DNA from: Scalindua sp964584595
Lineage (GTDB): Bacteria > Planctomycetota > Brocadiia > Brocadiales > Scalinduaceae
Direction: 5' to 3'
Assembly (NCBI GenBank): GCA_964584595.1
Contig: CAZPAM010000062.1
Span: 1-16,019 of the forward strand
DNA length: 16,019 nucleotides
The position numbers and the translations under genes are program-made. The notes beneath the pieces are model-generated. The model was not told the DNA's origin. It searched no databases and worked only from the letters and a program-made list of their open reading frames with translations. Below, piece by piece: positions 14,077-16,019 of the stretch (positions within the stretch are counted from its first letter, which is position 1; every line of letters begins with the position of its first letter).

Positions 14077-14343
14077 ATGGATAATATAATATATTCTGTT
14101 GGTCTTTTTTTTAATATGATTGGTGTGTGCTTCGTTACCTGGGAAGTAGTAAAACAATATAAAGGTAAAAAGTATTCCAGTCGTGATAATAATATTACAG
14201 GTGGTACTTATACAGATCGATCGCCGATAGACACTGCCGGCTATAAAAAATGGACACTAGTAAAATATAGATATATGAGAATAGGCTTGATACTACTACT
14301 ATCTGGTTTTGGATTACAAATTATATCAAATTGGATAAGTTAG
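14077..14343 (+). CDS. Small two-helix membrane protein, function unknown
   Basis: An 88-residue protein with hydrophobic helices at about 5-22 (YSVGLFFNMIGVCFVTWEVV) and 67-86 (YMRIGLILLLSGFGLQIISN), joined by a basic, polar loop with KQYKGKKYSSR and YKKWTLVKYRY. The loop charge suggests it is cytoplasmic with both ends outside. It follows the TPR gene after six bases and is probably co-transcribed with it. I recognise no family and no catalytic motif. Confidence 0.7.
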   Translation: MDNIIYSVGLFFNMIGVCFVTWEVVKQYKGKKYSSRDNNITGGTYTDRSPIDTAGYKKWTLVKYRYMRIGLILLLSGFGLQIISNWIS

Positions 14344-14432
14344 ACTAGTAAATCAATAAGAAGTTTAAAGCGATCTAAAGTGACTAGAGTTGACCTACGG
14401 CGGGCGCTGTCCCTATTTTTGTCATCAGCGGT

Positions 14433-15242
14433 ATGAAAAAAGTAATTGATGCAAATTTCTTCCAAGATCCTGCATTAGCGGATTATCTAATATCTGACAA
14501 AAGCAACCTAGTAGTATTTCCAGAGCATGCTTGCATGGAGGCACATAAGGGAAATGCTATTAAGAATATCTCTAAATCAATAGAAATTGTTTCCGAATTT
14601 CCAGATCAGGTAATTATTCTTAAAGGGACTCGGGATATTGTAAAGTTATCGCTATCACCAGATGGCTTCCAAGAATTTGAAGACACAACCCAAACTGGAG
14701 AATTTAGAGAATTTTGTTTAAGAGTTAGGCATGCTGTTAAAGGTGGTGATTCTGAGTTGGAGACTCAAATTCTACAGAATGGTCGACTCGCATCAGAACG
14801 TTTTGATAAACTTCTAAAAGATGCTGAGGTCTTTGTGAAAAGTATAGAAGAATTTGTAAAATCATTTAAGCCTGATCATTTGAGGGCATTACGCAAAGGA
14901 GAAGAACTTGATGCAGAGGCTATTGACAGAACAATACAGGACATTCTTCTTATAGCAGGATATATGTTCCGAGACCATCCAGATGTCGATAAAATGCCAC
15001 AAGCGTCTCAGCTTCCAAATAGCTTCATACTTAGGTATGCGGTTAGCGCCTATCTCCTTACATTGCAGTGGATATCCGATGGTGGTACCGGGAACGTGAA
15101 ACTAGAGAAATTGCGAAATGATATCGTAGATATGAATTATATCACTTATGCAACATTCTACGATGGTCTTCTTACAAGAGACGCTAAAATGATGGAAATA
15201 TATCAGGAAACCTGTTTTGTCTTAGAGAACGGACTTAGATAA
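14433..15242 (+). CDS. PIN-like nuclease-fold protein
   Basis: A 269-residue soluble protein whose ends together look like a PIN-like ribonuclease domain interrupted by a long helical region. The N-terminus VIDANFF carries Asp6 on the first strand, and VVFPEHACMEAHKG (27-40) supplies Glu31/Glu36 where PIN proteins have their conserved acidic residue. A coiled, charged helical insert occupies about 75-190. The C-terminal part DIVDMNYITYATFYDGLLTRDAKMMEIY (230-257) carries Asp233, Asp244 and Asp250 in the D-x-Y-x-x-x-A/GLLT-x-D pattern of PIN active sites. Metal-dependent RNA cleavage is inferred. No antitoxin-like gene is adjacent; the small gene upstream encodes a membrane protein. No ribosome-binding site is visible. 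Flanking non-coding stretches suggest an accessory insertion. Confidence 0.65.
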   Translation: MKKVIDANFFQDPALADYLISDKSNLVVFPEHACMEAHKGNAIKNISKSIEIVSEFPDQVIILKGTRDIVKLSLSPDGFQEFEDTTQTGEFREFCLRVRHAVKGGDSELETQILQNGRLASERFDKLLKDAEVFVKSIEEFVKSFKPDHLRALRKGEELDAEAIDRTIQDILLIAGYMFRDHPDVDKMPQASQLPNSFILRYAVSAYLLTLQWISDGGTGNVKLEKLRNDIVDMNYITYATFYDGLLTRDAKMMEIYQETCFVLENGLR

Positions 15243-15256
15243 CGATTTATTAAGGG

Positions 15257-15583
15257 CTAAACTAACCCCCACTCTTGATGTGCTTCTCGTATGTAATATC
15301 CATAACCATTATTTGGATATTTTTTGTTTGTAATATCAAATTGGGCAATAGCATCCAGCACAGGAGACTTACCACATCTCGCCGCTTGACACAATCAATT
15401 CGTGAAATTGTAAGAAAAGCATCGTAACAACATTAGAAGTAAGTTGGGTATAGCTAATAAAAAAATCAGTAATAGAAAAGTCAGCCTGTTTTCCGTACTG
15501 CAAGAGTTTTAGTAAGATATCCTCTCCCCCATAGGCACCAAGACAATAAAGCAAATCTCTTTTGCCTTTCTCCTTTTCAATCT
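15257..15583 (-). pseudogene. Possible remnant of a decayed gene
   Basis: On the minus strand an open stretch from about 15583 to 15369 encodes peptides such as LLYCLGAYGGEDILLKLLQYG and stops at TAA. A second frame, open from about 15395 to 15257, encodes RCGKSPVLDAIAQFD and YGYYIREAHQEWGLV before a TAG. The two frames overlap and both read like protein, which would fit one ancestral gene broken by a frameshift near 15370-15395. An AAAGGAG tract lies near the upper end. I cannot name a family, and random AT-rich sequence could give the same appearance. Confidence 0.2.
15295..15325 (+). terminator. Possible terminator after the PIN-like gene
   Basis: AATATCCA (15295-15302) and TGGATATT (15314-15321) form an 8-base stem with an 11-base loop, and the right arm runs into six T (15320-15325). 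It lies about 50 bases after the PIN-like stop codon. The stem has only two G-C pairs. Confidence 0.35.
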
Positions 15584-15799
15584 ACAATATTAAATAGTCA
15601 ATCCTTTAGCCCCCCCCAATAATATTTGCGAATTACCCATAATTAAAGGGTTTTACTTAACCATTATAGGCCATTGAATAGTAGTTGATTTCTCTATCAC
15701 TATGATCTAAATATACTTACGTATTCTTGAGAAAATACCCAGTAGAAAGGTATGCCTAATTCGTACTTATTACATACCTATTAATTGTTGGCTTTTGTG

Positions 15800-15805
15800 T
15801 ATAAT
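15800..15805 (+). promoter_or_regulatory. Candidate -10 element for the last gene
   Basis: A perfect TATAAT lies about 100 bases before the ATG at 15902. No good -35 is found at 16-18 bases, but an inverted pair AGGTATG/CATACCT (15748-15779) lies just upstream and could bind an activator that substitutes for it. Confidence 0.3.
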
Positions 15806-15901
15806 GTGTAATGCTAACCGCTACAAAAAAGAAATACATTCATATTATACTGATTTTGCAATACATATTTTGTAATCTTATTGCAACGGGGAGATAGGTA
15901 A

Positions 15902-16019
15902 ATGAAGATTATTCTTTTATGTTGTAGTCTGTTTTTGTTGTTGCTTTTTGTCAAGCCGATCTCTGCAGAAGAGACAGATATCAAGGTGCCAACCCTGGCA
16001 GAAGGTTTAGATCGCAAGG
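15902..16019 (+). CDS. Start of an exported protein (3' end outside window)
   Basis: Thirty-nine codons are visible. They encode a classical signal peptide: MKIILLC, a leucine-rich core, then VKPISA followed by EE, with signal peptidase I cleavage expected after ISA near residue 22. The mature protein begins with an acidic stretch (EETDIKVPTLAEGL). GGGGAG lies 8-10 bases before the ATG (cGGGGAGataggtaaATG). Function cannot be told from this fragment. It is too short to have been confirmed by length alone; the signal peptide, ribosome-binding site and upstream TATAAT support it. Confidence 0.65.
   Translation, partial: MKIILLCCSLFLLLLFVKPISAEETDIKVPTLAEGLDRK

Larger units (their letters stand above)
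15243..15901. other. 659-base stretch without an intact gene
   Basis: AT-rich DNA holding a possible terminator (15295-15325), short open minus-strand stretches that may be remnants of a decayed gene (15257-15583), a run of eight C at 15610-15617, an AGGTATG/CATACCT inverted pair (15748-15779) and a TATAAT (15800-15805) ahead of the last gene. I see no tRNA, CRISPR or insertion-sequence signature in it. Confidence 0.6.

Noticed and set aside
14388..14425. Insertion-sequence end near GGGCGCTGTCCCTATTTTTG
   Set aside because: The segment looks like flanks I associate with some small transposase genes, but there is no transposase, matching inverted end or target duplication in the window.
15814..16017. 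Minus-strand open frame at the right edge
   Set aside because: It opposes a plus-strand gene start with a signal peptide and ribosome-binding site, and its own product is unremarkable.

Overview
The window is a moderately AT-rich bacterial chromosome segment, mostly ordinary housekeeping genes. A lipoprotein-type lytic transglycosylase (MltA), a lipid II flippase (MurJ), signal peptides and a sigma-54-like promoter point to a diderm bacterium with peptidoglycan. The overall look (TTG starts, a Bacillus-type PurF, a bifunctional 6-phosphofructo-2-kinase/fructose-2,6-bisphosphatase, short periodic intergenic repeats) would fit Planctomycetota, perhaps an anammox-type genome. That placement is inference from general familiarity, not from a marker gene.

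Layout. Positions 1-4407 hold the 3' end of purC (+), nth (-), pssA (+), and a purF-purM operon (-) driven by a near-consensus sigma-70 promoter. Positions 4603-6912 hold thiE and murJ (+). Positions 6999-9235 hold a four-helix membrane protein of unknown function, a CPA1-type Na+/H+ antiporter and an 86-residue protein that overlaps the antiporter stop by ATGA. Positions 9311-11266 hold maf (-) and the bifunctional PFK-2/FBPase-2 (+). Positions 11545-13058 hold a PilZ-domain protein (+) with a candidate sigma-54 promoter, and mltA (-). Positions 13195-14343 hold an exported TPR protein and a small two-helix membrane protein. Positions 14433-16019 look more accessory: a PIN-like nuclease-fold gene, about 660 bases with no intact gene but possible coding remnants, and the start of an exported protein cut by the window edge.

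How the genes relate. PurC, PurM and PurF are three steps of de novo IMP synthesis. PssA, MurJ and MltA serve envelope construction and remodelling. Nth and Maf are DNA-repair and nucleotide-pool housekeeping. The antiporter and its coupled small protein form one transcription unit. The fructose-2,6-bisphosphate enzyme suggests eukaryote-like allosteric control of glycolysis/gluconeogenesis, which is uncommon in bacteria.

The most unusual signal is in the spacers. At least five contain degenerate tandem arrays with a strict 7-nucleotide period, and one more has a 10-nucleotide period. Two of these arrays extend into the neighbouring genes and supply the stop codons of thiE and maf. I did not find an obvious new multigene system. 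The best candidates for follow-up are the heptad arrays, the PFK-2/FBPase-2, the antiporter-coupled small protein and the orphan PIN-like gene.
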